Of a DNA stretch of 64,000 nucleotides, positions 16,885-25,019 are shown piece by piece. The notes beneath the pieces are model-generated. The model searched no databases and had not been told where the DNA came from. It was given only the letters and a program-made list of their open reading frames with translations. Positions within the stretch are counted from its first letter, which is position 1; every line of letters begins with the position of its first letter. This DNA comes from Methanolobus profundi. Its GTDB lineage: Archaea > Halobacteriota > Methanosarcinia > Methanosarcinales > Methanosarcinaceae. The stretch lies in contig NZ_FOUJ01000007.1 of the NCBI RefSeq assembly GCF_900114835.1, positions 1 through 64,000 of the forward strand, read 5' to 3'. Made by a program: the position numbers and the translations under genes.

Positions 16885-17176
16885 AAGTATGATGTTCCCT
16901 TCAGATGGTTCCTTCAAGTGCAGAAAATGCGGTTATGTAAAAGGAAAGAAGGCCGATTCCGATTCCCTTATGTCAAAGTCATCAAGGGAGAACAGGGATG
17001 TGACAGTTCTTGAGGGCAATGTCGATCAGGGTCTCCCTACAACCACTGCAAGGTGTGAGGAATGTGGTCACAATGTCGCATACTGGTGGTTGCGCCAGCT
17101 CAGGTCTGCAGATGAGTCTGAGACACGTTTCTTCAAGTGCACAAAATGTGGATGCACCTGGCGTGAATACGACTGA
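16862..17176 (+). CDS. tfs: Transcription factor S (TFIIS-like cleavage factor)
   Basis: TFS stimulates RNA cleavage by backtracked archaeal RNA polymerase. The 104 residues form two zinc ribbons: N-terminal C4, C7, C20, C23 and C-terminal C65, C68, C93, C96. The RSADESET loop carries the acidic pair (D84, E85) that enters the polymerase active site. The start at 16862 gives the standard MEFCPEC beginning. The longer frame from 16844 would add six unusual residues. The gene overlaps the Nudix 3' end and precedes pcn and priL, a common euryarchaeal order. Confidence 0.96.
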   Translation: MEFCPECKSMMFPSDGSFKCRKCGYVKGKKADSDSLMSKSSRENRDVTVLEGNVDQGLPTTTARCEECGHNVAYWWLRQLRSADESETRFFKCTKCGCTWREYD

Positions 17177-17227
17177 TCCTATTATGTCCGTTAGTTGTTC
17201 GGTCTCGGACATAGATCAAAAAGAAAA

Positions 17228-17236
17228 CTTATATTA
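17228..17236 (+). promoter_or_regulatory. TATA box upstream of pcn
   Basis: CTTATATTA lies about 50 bases before the PCNA ATG, giving a predicted leader of about 25 bases that includes the GGTGG ribosome site. It suggests that pcn-priL has a promoter separate from tfs. Confidence 0.5.
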
Positions 17237-17285
17237 CTTATTAGATATAATGACGTAAAAATTCAAATTATGGTGGCGAATCAAG

Positions 17286-18023
17286 ATGTTCAAGGCAACA
17301 ATTGACGCAGATATCTTAAAAACTGCAATTGAAACTCTTTCTGTTCTTGTCGATGAGGCAAGGTTCAGGATATCTCCTGAAGGACTGGCTGTACGGGCAG
17401 TGGACCCGGCTAATGTAGCCATGGTCAGTTTTGAACTCGGCTCCGGTGCTTTTGATGAGTTCAATGCAGATGACTGTGAGATCGGTATGGACCTTTCAAA
17501 GATAACTGATATCTTTGGCGTCGCAGGCAGGGACGAAAAGGTTGTCATGGAGCTTGATGAGATGTCACAGAAGATGTCTTTGCATCTTGGTGGATTATCC
17601 TATACCCTTGCACTGCTCGATCCTTCAACTATCAGGGCAGAGCCAAGGATCCCACAACTTGAGCTTCCTGCTGAGGTAGTTCTTAATGGTAAGGACCTCC
17701 AGAGGGCTGTAAAGGCTGCTGAGAAGATCAGCGATCACATGTTGCTTGGCGTTGATGAGGATGTCTTCTACATGGAGGCAGAAGGTGACACCGACCGTGT
17801 GCGCCTTGACATGGCACGTGATACTCTTATCGACCTTAGATCTGGCGAGGCACGTTCTTTGTTCTCACTTGATTATCTGTCAGATATCGTAAAGCCTGCA
17901 TCCCGCTCTAATGAGGTTACAGTTGAACTTGGTAAGGACTTCCCTGTAAAGATCGGTTTCTCCATTGCTAATGGTGCAGGAAAGATAGGTTATCTCTTGG
18001 CACCAAGGATCGAGTCTGACTGA
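17286..18023 (+). CDS. pcn: DNA polymerase sliding clamp (PCNA)
   Basis: PCNA is the homotrimeric ring that tethers replicative polymerases, ligase and FEN1 to DNA. The 245-residue length is standard. Signatures are MFKATIDADILKTAIETLS, FRISPEGLAVRAVDPANVAMV, and the C-terminal LGKDFPVKIGFSIANGAGKIGYLLAPRI. GGTGG lies upstream of the ATG. priL starts three bases after the stop, so clamp and primase are cotranscribed. Confidence 0.98.
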   Translation: MFKATIDADILKTAIETLSVLVDEARFRISPEGLAVRAVDPANVAMVSFELGSGAFDEFNADDCEIGMDLSKITDIFGVAGRDEKVVMELDEMSQKMSLHLGGLSYTLALLDPSTIRAEPRIPQLELPAEVVLNGKDLQRAVKAAEKISDHMLLGVDEDVFYMEAEGDTDRVRLDMARDTLIDLRSGEARSLFSLDYLSDIVKPASRSNEVTVELGKDFPVKIGFSIANGAGKIGYLLAPRIESD

Positions 18024-18026
18024 TCT

Positions 18027-19109
18027 ATGGATGAAAAGGACTTTGCTTTATATCCTTATATTTCCGGGGCATCATTACACGTAAAAAGCCTCGGGATGTC
18101 CCTTGACCGTCTTGTCACTTCAAGGGCAATGGAATCTGCACGTGTACGCGGGAAAGAGCGTGTTCTGCAGGCCATTGAGGGCGAACTTACTAAACCTAAT
18201 ATTTCCAGCTCGGATGAACAGAAGATCCTGCTGGAACTACTTTCCTATCCTTTTTCGAGAATACTTGTCTCATGTATCGATGATGCTTTCCTTACAAGGA
18301 GGTATTGTCTTGCCGAAGCTGTAGCCTCATATAGGCTATTGAAGATGCAGAAGCATGATTTTCTGATGGAATTCGCTTCTGACTTTGAGGTCTACCCGGA
18401 CGAGAGTGAGACAGGGTTCAAGCTGCATTTTTCTTCTTATATCAGGATGGCAAGTTCCCTCAAAGCAATGGAATGGAAGCTTGTAAATCGTAAGTTAAGA
18501 CATGGGAATGTCAATGTTTCAAAGGAAGAGCTAGCACGTCTTTTGCAGGAACTGATCAAGACCCGTGTTGAGCATAATCTTCCCATGGCCGTCCCTGATG
18601 AGCTTGCTGAGAAATGCGAACCATATCTCAAAGAGATACGTGAATTCCTGGAAGAGCGAAAAAGTACATTTGGTGAGTCCGAGTTCGAATCTGTGGAAAC
18701 CGACCTGTTCCCTCCATGTGTCACTCATGCCATAGCAAATACCCAGGCAGGTGTGAACCTTGCACACTCTATGAGATTTGCCATGACAGCTTTTCTTCTG
18801 ACGATCGGTATGTCTGTTGATGATATTATCAATATGTTCGGCACGTCACCTGACTTTGATGTGGAGAAGGCAAGGTATCAGGTAGAGCATATTGCAGGTT
18901 CCTCTGGAACTCATTACAAACCTCCGTCCTGTTCTACTATGCAGACCTATGGTAATTGCTATGCACCTGATGATATGTGCAAGAAGATAAGTCATCCTCT
19001 TAATTATTATAGCCGTAAGCTCTGGTTCAAGAAAAGGGATGCTCAAAGGAACAGTGGGAATCAGACCGCTGAAAAGCCCGAACCTGTCGGGAACACAACT
19101 GAAGAATGA
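18027..19109 (+). CDS. priL: DNA primase large subunit PriL
   Basis: PriL is the iron-sulfur subunit of the archaeal heterodimeric primase and partners PriS, which is not in this window. The 360 residues comprise a helical N-terminal domain (about 1-215) and a C-terminal domain with the four [4Fe-4S] cysteines C231 (FPPC), C302 (PPSC), C311 (YGNC) and C318 (MCKK). HYKPPSCSTMQTYGNC is diagnostic. A charged, disordered tail of about 30 residues follows. It is cotranscribed with pcn and ends at a hairpin between convergent genes. Confidence 0.96.
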   Translation: MDEKDFALYPYISGASLHVKSLGMSLDRLVTSRAMESARVRGKERVLQAIEGELTKPNISSSDEQKILLELLSYPFSRILVSCIDDAFLTRRYCLAEAVASYRLLKMQKHDFLMEFASDFEVYPDESETGFKLHFSSYIRMASSLKAMEWKLVNRKLRHGNVNVSKEELARLLQELIKTRVEHNLPMAVPDELAEKCEPYLKEIREFLEERKSTFGESEFESVETDLFPPCVTHAIANTQAGVNLAHSMRFAMTAFLLTIGMSVDDIINMFGTSPDFDVEKARYQVEHIAGSSGTHYKPPSCSTMQTYGNCYAPDDMCKKISHPLNYYSRKLWFKKRDAQRNSGNQTAEKPEPVGNTTEE

Positions 19110-19135
19110 TCAATTTCTAAAATAAAAAAGATATT

Positions 19136-19153
19136 AGGGACAATAAGGTCCCT
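19136..19153. terminator. Bidirectional terminator hairpin between priL and the first PEF-CTERM gene
   Basis: AGGGAC (19136-19141) pairs with GTCCCT (19148-19153) around an AATAAG loop. An A-rich run lies on the left and TTATTTTA on the right, so either strand yields a hairpin next to a U-rich run. Confidence 0.6.
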
Positions 19154-19163
19154 TATTTTAAAT

Positions 19164-19790
19164 TCAGTCCTTTCTGCGCTGCATGAAGAATGCAAGTCCG
19201 ATAATTGCTGCCATTGGGATAGCTACGGTTGGGAACTCCGGAATTTCCTGCTCACAGTTGACCTTTTCAACAGTCACCTGCATGCTTCCGCTGATGCCTG
19301 TTATTGGTTGCTGGTTTATATATAATGTGTCAAATGCGAAGTTATATACTCCTCCTGCAACACCTTCAAATGTTACAGTGCCGGTTACTGGTATTGTTTG
19401 TGTACCTATTATGAGGTCTGCAGTAAAGCCGATCTTATTGTTAAGTACCCATACATCTATTCCTTCAGGGAAATTCAGATTTGCAATATCGATCTGAGCT
19501 GGTAGTGTATATGGTACGGTGGGGTTACTTGTGAATGATTTTACTGTAACAATAGTTCCTTCTTTGCTAACTGTACCATCAGCAACTATATTCATAGTTG
19601 GGGGGATAAGATTTGCATAGTAAGCTGGGATGCATGCAGGGTCAATGTTATAGTTTCCATTGATGCTTATATGGTAGCATCCATCTTCCTGGCTCATCAA
19701 ATAGTGATATGGGTTGATCTGTGCACTTGCAACTAATGTTGTTGAAGACAACATCACCATTAGTATTAATAGTAAACTTGTTTTTTTCAT
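19164..19790 (-). CDS. PEF-CTERM secreted protein 1, unknown function
   Basis: The 208 residues start with a signal peptide (MKKTSLLLILMVMLSSTTLVASA). The mature part is beta-rich, and the end is a tripartite sorting tail: PEFPTV motif, hydrophobic helix (AIPMAAIIGLAFFM) and basic cluster (QRRK). This is the PEF-CTERM signal, an archaeosortase substrate tag replaced by an anchor after processing. The central region has no recognised enzyme motif and four cysteines are spread along the mature chain. GGTGG lies six bases before the ATG, and the same GGTGGTAC leader precedes the second PEF-CTERM gene. Both proteins share the design but little sequence outside the tail. A cell-surface role is inferred. 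Confidence 0.85.
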   Translation of the reverse strand: MKKTSLLLILMVMLSSTTLVASAQINPYHYLMSQEDGCYHISINGNYNIDPACIPAYYANLIPPTMNIVADGTVSKEGTIVTVKSFTSNPTVPYTLPAQIDIANLNFPEGIDVWVLNNKIGFTADLIIGTQTIPVTGTVTFEGVAGGVYNFAFDTLYINQQPITGISGSMQVTVEKVNCEQEIPEFPTVAIPMAAIIGLAFFMQRRKD

Positions 19791-19815
19791 ATTGTACCAC
19801 CAAAATTATTTTACG

Positions 19816-19843
19816 AAATGTATTTATTACCATGAATACATTT
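19816..19843. repeat. Inverted repeat upstream of PEF-CTERM gene 1
   Basis: AAATGTATT (19816-19824) and AATACATTT (19835-19843) form a perfect nine-base inverted repeat with a ten-base spacer. Further AAATGTA copies lie at 19856-19862 and 19904-19910. It sits 26-53 bases upstream of the start codon, so it is a possible operator or part of the core promoter. Confidence 0.55.
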
Positions 19844-19970
19844 GTAATATTCTTTAAATGTAGTACGTAAATTATTGTATATAAGTATTGCTAATATCTT
19901 CCTAAATGTAGCATGAAATATCTGGTGTTATCTGAGAGCTTCAGCTCTTCGATAATTAAACACAAAAATG

Positions 19971-19996
19971 AAAAAAGGTGCAGGGTAGGCCCCTGC
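19971..19996 (-). terminator. Terminator of PEF-CTERM gene 2
   Basis: On the minus strand GCAGGG/CCCTGC (complement of 19980-19985 and 19991-19996) forms a six-pair stem, followed a few bases later by TTTTTT (complement of 19971-19976). It lies 18 bases after the stop codon. Confidence 0.65.
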
Positions 19997-20013
19997 TGAT
20001 CAAAATATTGTTA

Positions 20014-21378
20014 TTACTTCCTGCGCTGCATGAAGAATGCCAGTCCAACGATCGCTGCCACTGGAATAGCTATTGTTGGGAACTCAGGTATCTCTTCCTG
20101 TCCGCATTGGTGCATGTCCAGTGTAAAAGCTCCTGTCAGGTCATACTGCATGTAGCCACCTGTTGGGAGTGGTACTCTTACGTATCCTGAGCTTGATATT
20201 ATGCTCAGGTCACATGCTTTTATCAACATCTCTCCATAGAATGGATATCCCATGTTGCATGTCCCTGTGGCTGTAACTGTTATAACTCCCGTATCTTCGT
20301 CCAGTATGGCTACCACGTTCAAACTTCCTTCATCTATTTCCGGGTAGCTTCCTGTTGTATCCACATTGGTTATTCTTATTATTCCGCTGTCGAAGTCTGC
20401 CTGTATGTCTGCTTTCAGGTTGAACGTTCCCTGTATGTCCTGTGCAGTGTATGTTCCTTCCAGGGTTCCACAGTACATACCATCAGGTAGTTCTGTGCAG
20501 CATTCTCCTATGTCCAGTGTGAACTGTCCGGTGAGGTCATATTGTGTATATCCTCCTGTTAGCAGCGGGATCCTTACGTATCCTGAACTTGACATTATGC
20601 TGAAGTCGCATGCTTTTATCAGCATCTCTCCATAGAATGGATGTCCCATGCCACATGTTCCTGTTGCGGTTACTGTTATGGTCCCTGTATCTTCGTCCAG
20701 TATGGCTACTACGTTCAAACTTCCTTCATCTATTTCCGGGTAGCTTCCTGTTGTATCCACATTGGTTATTCTTATTATTCCACTGTCGAAGTCTGCCTGT
20801 ATGTCTGCTTTCAGGTTGAACGTTCCCTGTATGTCCTGTGCACTGTATGTTCCTTCCAGGGTTCCACAGTAAGTCCCATCAGGTAGCTCCATGCAACATT
20901 CTTCTACGTCCAGTGTGAAATCTCCTTCGAGGTCATATTGTGTATATCCTCCTGTTTGCAGGGGAATCCTTACATATCCTGAATTTGATCTGATGCTGAA
21001 GTCACATGGGTCAATAAGCATCTCTCCGTAGAATGGATAGCTCATTCCACATTTCCCTGTAGCGATAACTTTTATGAGTCCATTGTTCTCAAAGGTTGCA
21101 ATTATGTTCAAAGTACTTTCATCAATAGCAGGGTTACTGCCACTGGTGTCAATATTTGTAATTGTTATCATCTCATTGTCAAGGTCCGCTTTCACATCTG
21201 CCTTAAGGGTGAATGTAGCACCGTACAACGGATGATCTTTGCTTACGTCGGGTGTATAGGTTCCATTTAATGTGCCACAGTATGTCCCATCATCAGGAAG
21301 ACACTGCTTAGCACTTGCATTCGCGATTGTTAACATAAGTATCAATGCGATTACAGTCAGTATGCTCAATTTCTTCAC
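20014..21378 (-). CDS. PEF-CTERM secreted protein 2 with three tandem domains
   Basis: I place the start at GTG 21378, five bases behind GGTGG. The ATG at 21390 contains that ribosome site, and the first PEF-CTERM gene has the same GGTGGTAC leader. This gives 454 residues: signal peptide (KKLSILTVIALILMLTIANASA), three tandem domains with a 132-residue period, and a tail PEFPTI, hydrophobic helix, QRRK. Each domain begins with LPDGTYCGTLEGTY or a variant, contains ADFDSGIIRITNVDT or a variant and FYGEMLI, and ends FTLD-(I/V/M). Each has conserved Cys pairs. The function is unknown. It is probably surface anchored by the archaeosortase system. Near identity at DNA level between the last two domains shows recent duplication or gene conversion. 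Confidence 0.85.
   Translation of the reverse strand: MKKLSILTVIALILMLTIANASAKQCLPDDGTYCGTLNGTYTPDVSKDHPLYGATFTLKADVKADLDNEMITITNIDTSGSNPAIDESTLNIIATFENNGLIKVIATGKCGMSYPFYGEMLIDPCDFSIRSNSGYVRIPLQTGGYTQYDLEGDFTLDVEECCMELPDGTYCGTLEGTYSAQDIQGTFNLKADIQADFDSGIIRITNVDTTGSYPEIDEGSLNVVAILDEDTGTITVTATGTCGMGHPFYGEMLIKACDFSIMSSSGYVRIPLLTGGYTQYDLTGQFTLDIGECCTELPDGMYCGTLEGTYTAQDIQGTFNLKADIQADFDSGIIRITNVDTTGSYPEIDEGSLNVVAILDEDTGVITVTATGTCNMGYPFYGEMLIKACDLSIISSSGYVRVPLPTGGYMQYDLTGAFTLDMHQCGQEEIPEFPTIAIPVAAIVGLAFFMQRRK
20115..21300 (-). repeat. Three tandem 396-bp coding repeats
   Basis: The marker TGTCCAGTGT recurs at 20115, 20511 and (as CGTCCAGTGT) 20907, a constant period of 396 bases or 132 codons. Segments 20305-20480 and 20701-20876 differ at only about three positions. 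The 21100-side repeat is much more diverged and contains a longer loop. Confidence 0.85.
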
Positions 21379-21463
21379 TCGTACCACCATTGGTCATTTA
21401 TTTCTAAACTAATTATTTATAAAGAGATATACATCTTACATATATTTCTAATGTATGTTTGTA

Positions 21464-21507
21464 ATTTGCATATAAATATTTATCGAATTTAACTAATATA
21501 TGCAAAT
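21464..21507. repeat. Inverted repeat upstream of PEF-CTERM gene 2
   Basis: ATTTGCATATA (21464-21474) and TATATGCAAAT (21497-21507) form a perfect 11-base inverted repeat with a 22-base spacer. The right arm overlaps an AAATGTA heptamer (21504-21510) of the kind clustered before PEF-CTERM gene 1. It lies about 45-90 bases upstream of a TATA-like TTTATAAATAA on the minus strand, a position that suits an operator. Confidence 0.5.
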
Positions 21508-21637
21508 GTAAATATTATGTTTTTGGATCCTTGGTATGGGCATCACTCGGGATCAACAATGGTCATTGCATGTATGTAGACGCATCTAATGCCATTATCA
21601 TGCACAAAAAAATAAAAATTAAGGTAAAAGGGATGCT

Positions 21638-22954
21638 TTATCTTTTCTTATATTCTCTACACTTCTCAACAAAGCTCTCTACAGGGAAAGATGCCGGATG
21701 TGCATGTGTATAGCTTGCAAGCGCATTGTATTCAGTAAGTCCGTCCTTACCGTCAACTATGCCCTTTCCTCTTTCCATTTCATAGATGAGTTTTGCGTCA
21801 TTATCACAGTATGTGGCTGAATAATGGAACTCGTGGCCTCTTATGGTTCCCTTGATAAAGTCACCATTAGCCTGTCCCTTGGTGTATCCAAGAGCCTGTA
21901 GCTTCTTTGTCAGCACTGTTTCTGCAGGCAGGACATCTGCCATCTTGTAAACTGTGCCCTCTATCTCATAGGATGTGGAAAGATATTGCAGGCCTCCACA
22001 TTCTCCATAGATGGGTATTCCATCGGCTGACAGGTCTTTCAGGGCCTTTGTTGTTTTAGACTTCTCAAGCTCGGATATGTAGAGTTCAGGATATCCTCCG
22101 CCAAAGTAGAGCCCATCTACTTCTGGAAGTTCATCTTTCAGAGGACTGAAAAAGACCGGCTCTGCACCAGCACTTCTGAACGCATCGAACATGTCCTGAT
22201 AATAGAAACAGAAGGCACTGTCATATGCGATACCTATCTTTATATCTGGTTCCTTTTGTTCCTCATGTACGTATTCTTCCGCATCTGCCGCATTCTCTGC
22301 AAGCGAGATTATAGCATCAAGATCGATGTTCTCTTCTATGAACGATGCAAGACTATCTGTATCGAAGTCCTGTTCATGTGCCATGTAAAGCCCAAGATGG
22401 CGTGAAGGGACAGTTACGTCCTTGTTGCGTGGAAGTGTTCCGACCACGGGTATGTCAGGTATGGAGTCGATGATCATCTGCGCATGTCTGGGGCTGCCTA
22501 CTTTATTGAGGATGACACCCGCTATTTTTACATCCTTGTCAAATTCTGCAAATCCTTTGACTATGGCTGCGGCACTTCGTGACATGCCGTGTACGTTCAC
22601 AATAAGTATTACTGGTATATCCAGTGATTTTGCAACATGGGCAGAACTTGCGGTCTCGGTAGCTCCCATGCCATCAAATAGTCCCATCACTCCTTCGACA
22701 ACATTGATATCTGCATTTTCTGAGTAGTGGGAGAAGGTCTTTTTCACCCCATCAACCTGCATCATGAACGTATCCAGGTTCCTGGATGGTTTGCCACATA
22801 TCGCTGTGTGGTATGTAGGGTCGATGTAATCAGGTCCAACCTTGAATGGCTGTACTTCCATCTGTCTCTTTCTTAGGGCTGCCATAATACCCATGGACAC
22901 TGTTGTTTTTCCAACTCCACTGTTGGTACCTGCAAGTAACACCGCTTTAGTCAT
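21638..22954 (-). CDS. Cobyrinate / Ni-sirohydrochlorin a,c-diamide synthase (CbiA/CfbB family)
   Basis: This ATP- and glutamine-dependent enzyme amidates the a and c side chains of a tetrapyrrole, cobyrinate for cobalamin or Ni-sirohydrochlorin for coenzyme F430. The N-terminal P-loop domain begins AGTNSGVGKTTVSMGIM, then VGPDYIDPTYH and VEGVMGLFDG. The C-terminal class I glutaminase-like domain has LYFGGGYPELY and the nucleophile Cys in YGECGGLQYLS. I start at ATG 22954 (438 residues), where the family begins. A TATA-like ACATATATA about 20-30 bases upstream suggests a short leader. Cofactor specificity cannot be decided from sequence, because methanogens often carry both paralogues. Confidence 0.88.
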   Translation of the reverse strand: MTKAVLLAGTNSGVGKTTVSMGIMAALRKRQMEVQPFKVGPDYIDPTYHTAICGKPSRNLDTFMMQVDGVKKTFSHYSENADINVVEGVMGLFDGMGATETASSAHVAKSLDIPVILIVNVHGMSRSAAAIVKGFAEFDKDVKIAGVILNKVGSPRHAQMIIDSIPDIPVVGTLPRNKDVTVPSRHLGLYMAHEQDFDTDSLASFIEENIDLDAIISLAENAADAEEYVHEEQKEPDIKIGIAYDSAFCFYYQDMFDAFRSAGAEPVFFSPLKDELPEVDGLYFGGGYPELYISELEKSKTTKALKDLSADGIPIYGECGGLQYLSTSYEIEGTVYKMADVLPAETVLTKKLQALGYTKGQANGDFIKGTIRGHEFHYSATYCDNDAKLIYEMERGKGIVDGKDGLTEYNALASYTHAHPASFPVESFVEKCREYKKR

Positions 22955-23044
22955 GGAGTTAATTGTGCACAGTTCGTATATATGTATTATTCTATTGGGT
23001 GAGTTATTCAAAATAGTTAAATAAATAACGAATATCTAGGTACT

Positions 23045-23959
23045 ATGTCTTCCTCAGGAAACGTGGAAGTTCTTACAGACCCCTATGGCCGAACGGTCAG
23101 GAGTCTGAGGATGTCCATAACCGACCGTTGCAATCTGAATTGCATCTACTGCCATAACGAAGGCCATATCGGCCACAGTAAAGAGATGTCAGTGGATACT
23201 ATAGTCAATATAGTGGACGTTGCTTCACAGTTCGGTGTGAACAGGCTGAAACTTTCAGGTGGGGAACCTCTTCTTCGAAAGGACCTTGAGGATGCACTTG
23301 TTCGCCTGCCGGAAATGCGGGACGTTTCCCTTACAACAAATGCTGTTCTATTGAGGGACAGGGCCTCTTCACTTAGAGAAGCAGGTCTTAACAGGGTAAA
23401 TATAAGTCTGGATACCCTTGACCCGGAAAAGTATAATATGATCACCAATTGCGGGAATGGTACTTTTGATAAGGTGCTTGATGGCATACATGCAGCTGTG
23501 GATGCAGGTCTTACTCCCGTAAAGCTGAACATGGTACTTCTAAAGGACCTTAATGACAACGAGATCGCCGATATGCTTGAGTTCACACGTAACTATGGTG
23601 GTAATGTCATCCTGCAGCTGATCGAGCTAATGGATTTCAGGGACCTTCCACAGTACAGGATAAACGCACGCGAAGTTGAGCAGTCTTTGCTCAATGTTTC
23701 TTCGGATGTGAAGGTCCGTGAACTACATAAAAGGAAAAAATATATCATTGATGGTGCAGAAGTCGAGTTCGTAAGACCGGTGGATAACACTGAATTCTGT
23801 GCTAACTGCAACAGGCTAAGGGTCACAGCTGACGGGCAATTGAAACCATGCCTGCTGATAAATGATAATCATGTAGATGTTGCGAATGCCACCAGGGAGG
23901 AACTGCCCGATCTCTTCAGATCAGCAGTTAGCAAGCGTGTACCATTCTGCAGGAATTGA
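23045..23959 (+). CDS. moaA: GTP 3',8-cyclase MoaA
   Basis: This radical SAM enzyme catalyses the first step of molybdopterin/tungstopterin synthesis. The N-terminal cluster is bound by C29, C33 and C36 (CNLNCIYC) and the C-terminal GTP-binding cluster by C252, C255 and C269 (FCANCNRLRVTADG...KPCL). LKLSGGEPLLRKD and VNISLDTLD are typical. The 304-residue length matches short archaeal MoaA. The chain ends FCRN and lacks the double-glycine tail known from bacterial and human MoaA. It serves formylmethanofuran dehydrogenase cofactors in methanogens. A 49-codon gene with its own ribosome site follows 15 bases later. Confidence 0.94.
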   Translation: MSSSGNVEVLTDPYGRTVRSLRMSITDRCNLNCIYCHNEGHIGHSKEMSVDTIVNIVDVASQFGVNRLKLSGGEPLLRKDLEDALVRLPEMRDVSLTTNAVLLRDRASSLREAGLNRVNISLDTLDPEKYNMITNCGNGTFDKVLDGIHAAVDAGLTPVKLNMVLLKDLNDNEIADMLEFTRNYGGNVILQLIELMDFRDLPQYRINAREVEQSLLNVSSDVKVRELHKRKKYIIDGAEVEFVRPVDNTEFCANCNRLRVTADGQLKPCLLINDNHVDVANATREELPDLFRSAVSKRVPFCRN

Positions 23960-23974
23960 CAGGAGTAGTAAAAA

Positions 23975-24124
23975 ATGGAAGTAGTATTGACAGTAGATGG
24001 GAAGGATATTGAGATAAATCATTTTGTTCAGTCCATACTTGGCAGCACAGTTGTCGGTGCAGCCACGACATTGCATGGTGTGGACAAAGATTGTAAAGAG
24101 ATCCTCATTAAAGTAAAACAATAA
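23975..24124 (+). CDS. Small 49-residue protein, unknown
   Basis: An ATG nine bases behind a strong AGGAG site opens a 49-codon frame. The protein reads MEVVLTVDGKDIEINHFVQ, then a hydrophobic stretch (SILGSTVVGAATTLHGV) and a charged strand (KEILIKVKQ). The pattern 'VDGK-I-x-hN-FVQ-I...G' feels like a conserved small archaeal protein, but I cannot name the family. It looks like a single beta-alpha-beta unit, perhaps dimeric. It is probably cotranscribed with moaA. T-rich DNA after the stop (24125-24143) likely ends transcription before convergent surE. Confidence 0.7.
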   Translation: MEVVLTVDGKDIEINHFVQSILGSTVVGAATTLHGVDKDCKEILIKVKQ

Positions 24125-24152
24125 TCTTTCTCTTTTTTATTTTCACACCTGC

Positions 24153-24941
24153 TTATAGCAGGTGCTCTATCTCGGAGAAGTCTATAGGTGATGTAGCATC
24201 AAGTGATATAGGTGTCACAGACACATTCCCATTGTGCATGATCGCATGTACATCGGTGCCTTCTTCCTCATCCACTACAAGGTCCCCGGCGATCCAGTAG
24301 TATGGCCTTCCTCTGGGGTCATGTCTTTCTTCAACATCTGTCTTGAAGAACTTCCTGGCAAGACGTGTGATCTCTATCTCAGGCTCATTTTCAGCGTGAT
24401 GCGGTATGTTGACATTAAGCAGGTCCACATTCTCAGGCAGTCCATGTTCAAGAACTTTCTTTGCTATTCTGTTGACCACTTTTATGGCCACATCATAGTC
24501 ATGCTTGAATTCCCTGTTGTCATCGAACTTATCTCCTTCTTCCATGACCTGTATGGAGGCTGCAATTGCAGGAATGCCGTAGCTTGCACCCTCAAGCGCA
24601 GCACCAATGGTTCCTGACGTTGTTATTGTATCAGTACTTATATTCTCTCCAATATTGAAGCCTGAGACGATCATGTCAGGCATTTGTTTCATTACTGAGA
24701 ATATGCCAAGTATCACTGAATCCGTGGGTGTGCCTGCAATAGCATTGACCTCGATCCCGTTAACAGTTGTCTGTGTGATCCTCAGTGGTTCAAAAATAGA
24801 TATTGAACGGCCAACACCACTTTGCTGTGTCATGGGGGCTGATACAGTTACGTCTCCCAGTTCCTCTACACTTTTGTAAGCGGCATGTATGCCAGTAGAA
24901 TAAACGCCGTCATCATTTGTGACTAATATCTTTTTCGTCAT
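24153..24941 (-). CDS. surE: 5'-nucleotidase SurE
   Basis: SurE is a metal-dependent phosphatase that dephosphorylates nucleoside 5'- and 3'-monophosphates. The 262 residues start with the family signature MTKKILVTNDDGVYSTGI (acidic metal ligands in NDDG), followed by SAPMTQQSGVGRSI, GTPTDSV, VSGFNIGENIS and TSGTIGAALEG. All parts are present and length is normal. A seven-pair hairpin (CACCTGC/GCAGGTG) spans its stop codon. It is probably a single-gene unit, with its promoter in 24942-25019. Confidence 0.95.
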   Translation of the reverse strand: MTKKILVTNDDGVYSTGIHAAYKSVEELGDVTVSAPMTQQSGVGRSISIFEPLRITQTTVNGIEVNAIAGTPTDSVILGIFSVMKQMPDMIVSGFNIGENISTDTITTSGTIGAALEGASYGIPAIAASIQVMEEGDKFDDNREFKHDYDVAIKVVNRIAKKVLEHGLPENVDLLNVNIPHHAENEPEIEITRLARKFFKTDVEERHDPRGRPYYWIAGDLVVDEEEGTDVHAIMHNGNVSVTPISLDATSPIDFSEIEHLL

Positions 24942-25019
24942 GTCTACAAGATTGTAGGTTCATGCCTTAAAATTAATGGATAAAAAAGTATTAAGTAAAA
25001 TAAGGGGGAGGTGATATAT

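Noticed and set aside
20115-21300. Repeats as a possible CRISPR array
   Set aside because: Units are 396 bp, in frame and coding, with no short repeat-spacer pattern. No cas gene is in the window.
21379-21390. ATG at 21390 as start of PEF-CTERM protein 2
   Set aside because: Its codons contain the GGTGG ribosome site that the first PEF-CTERM gene places upstream of its start. GTG at 21378 gives the matching signal peptide.
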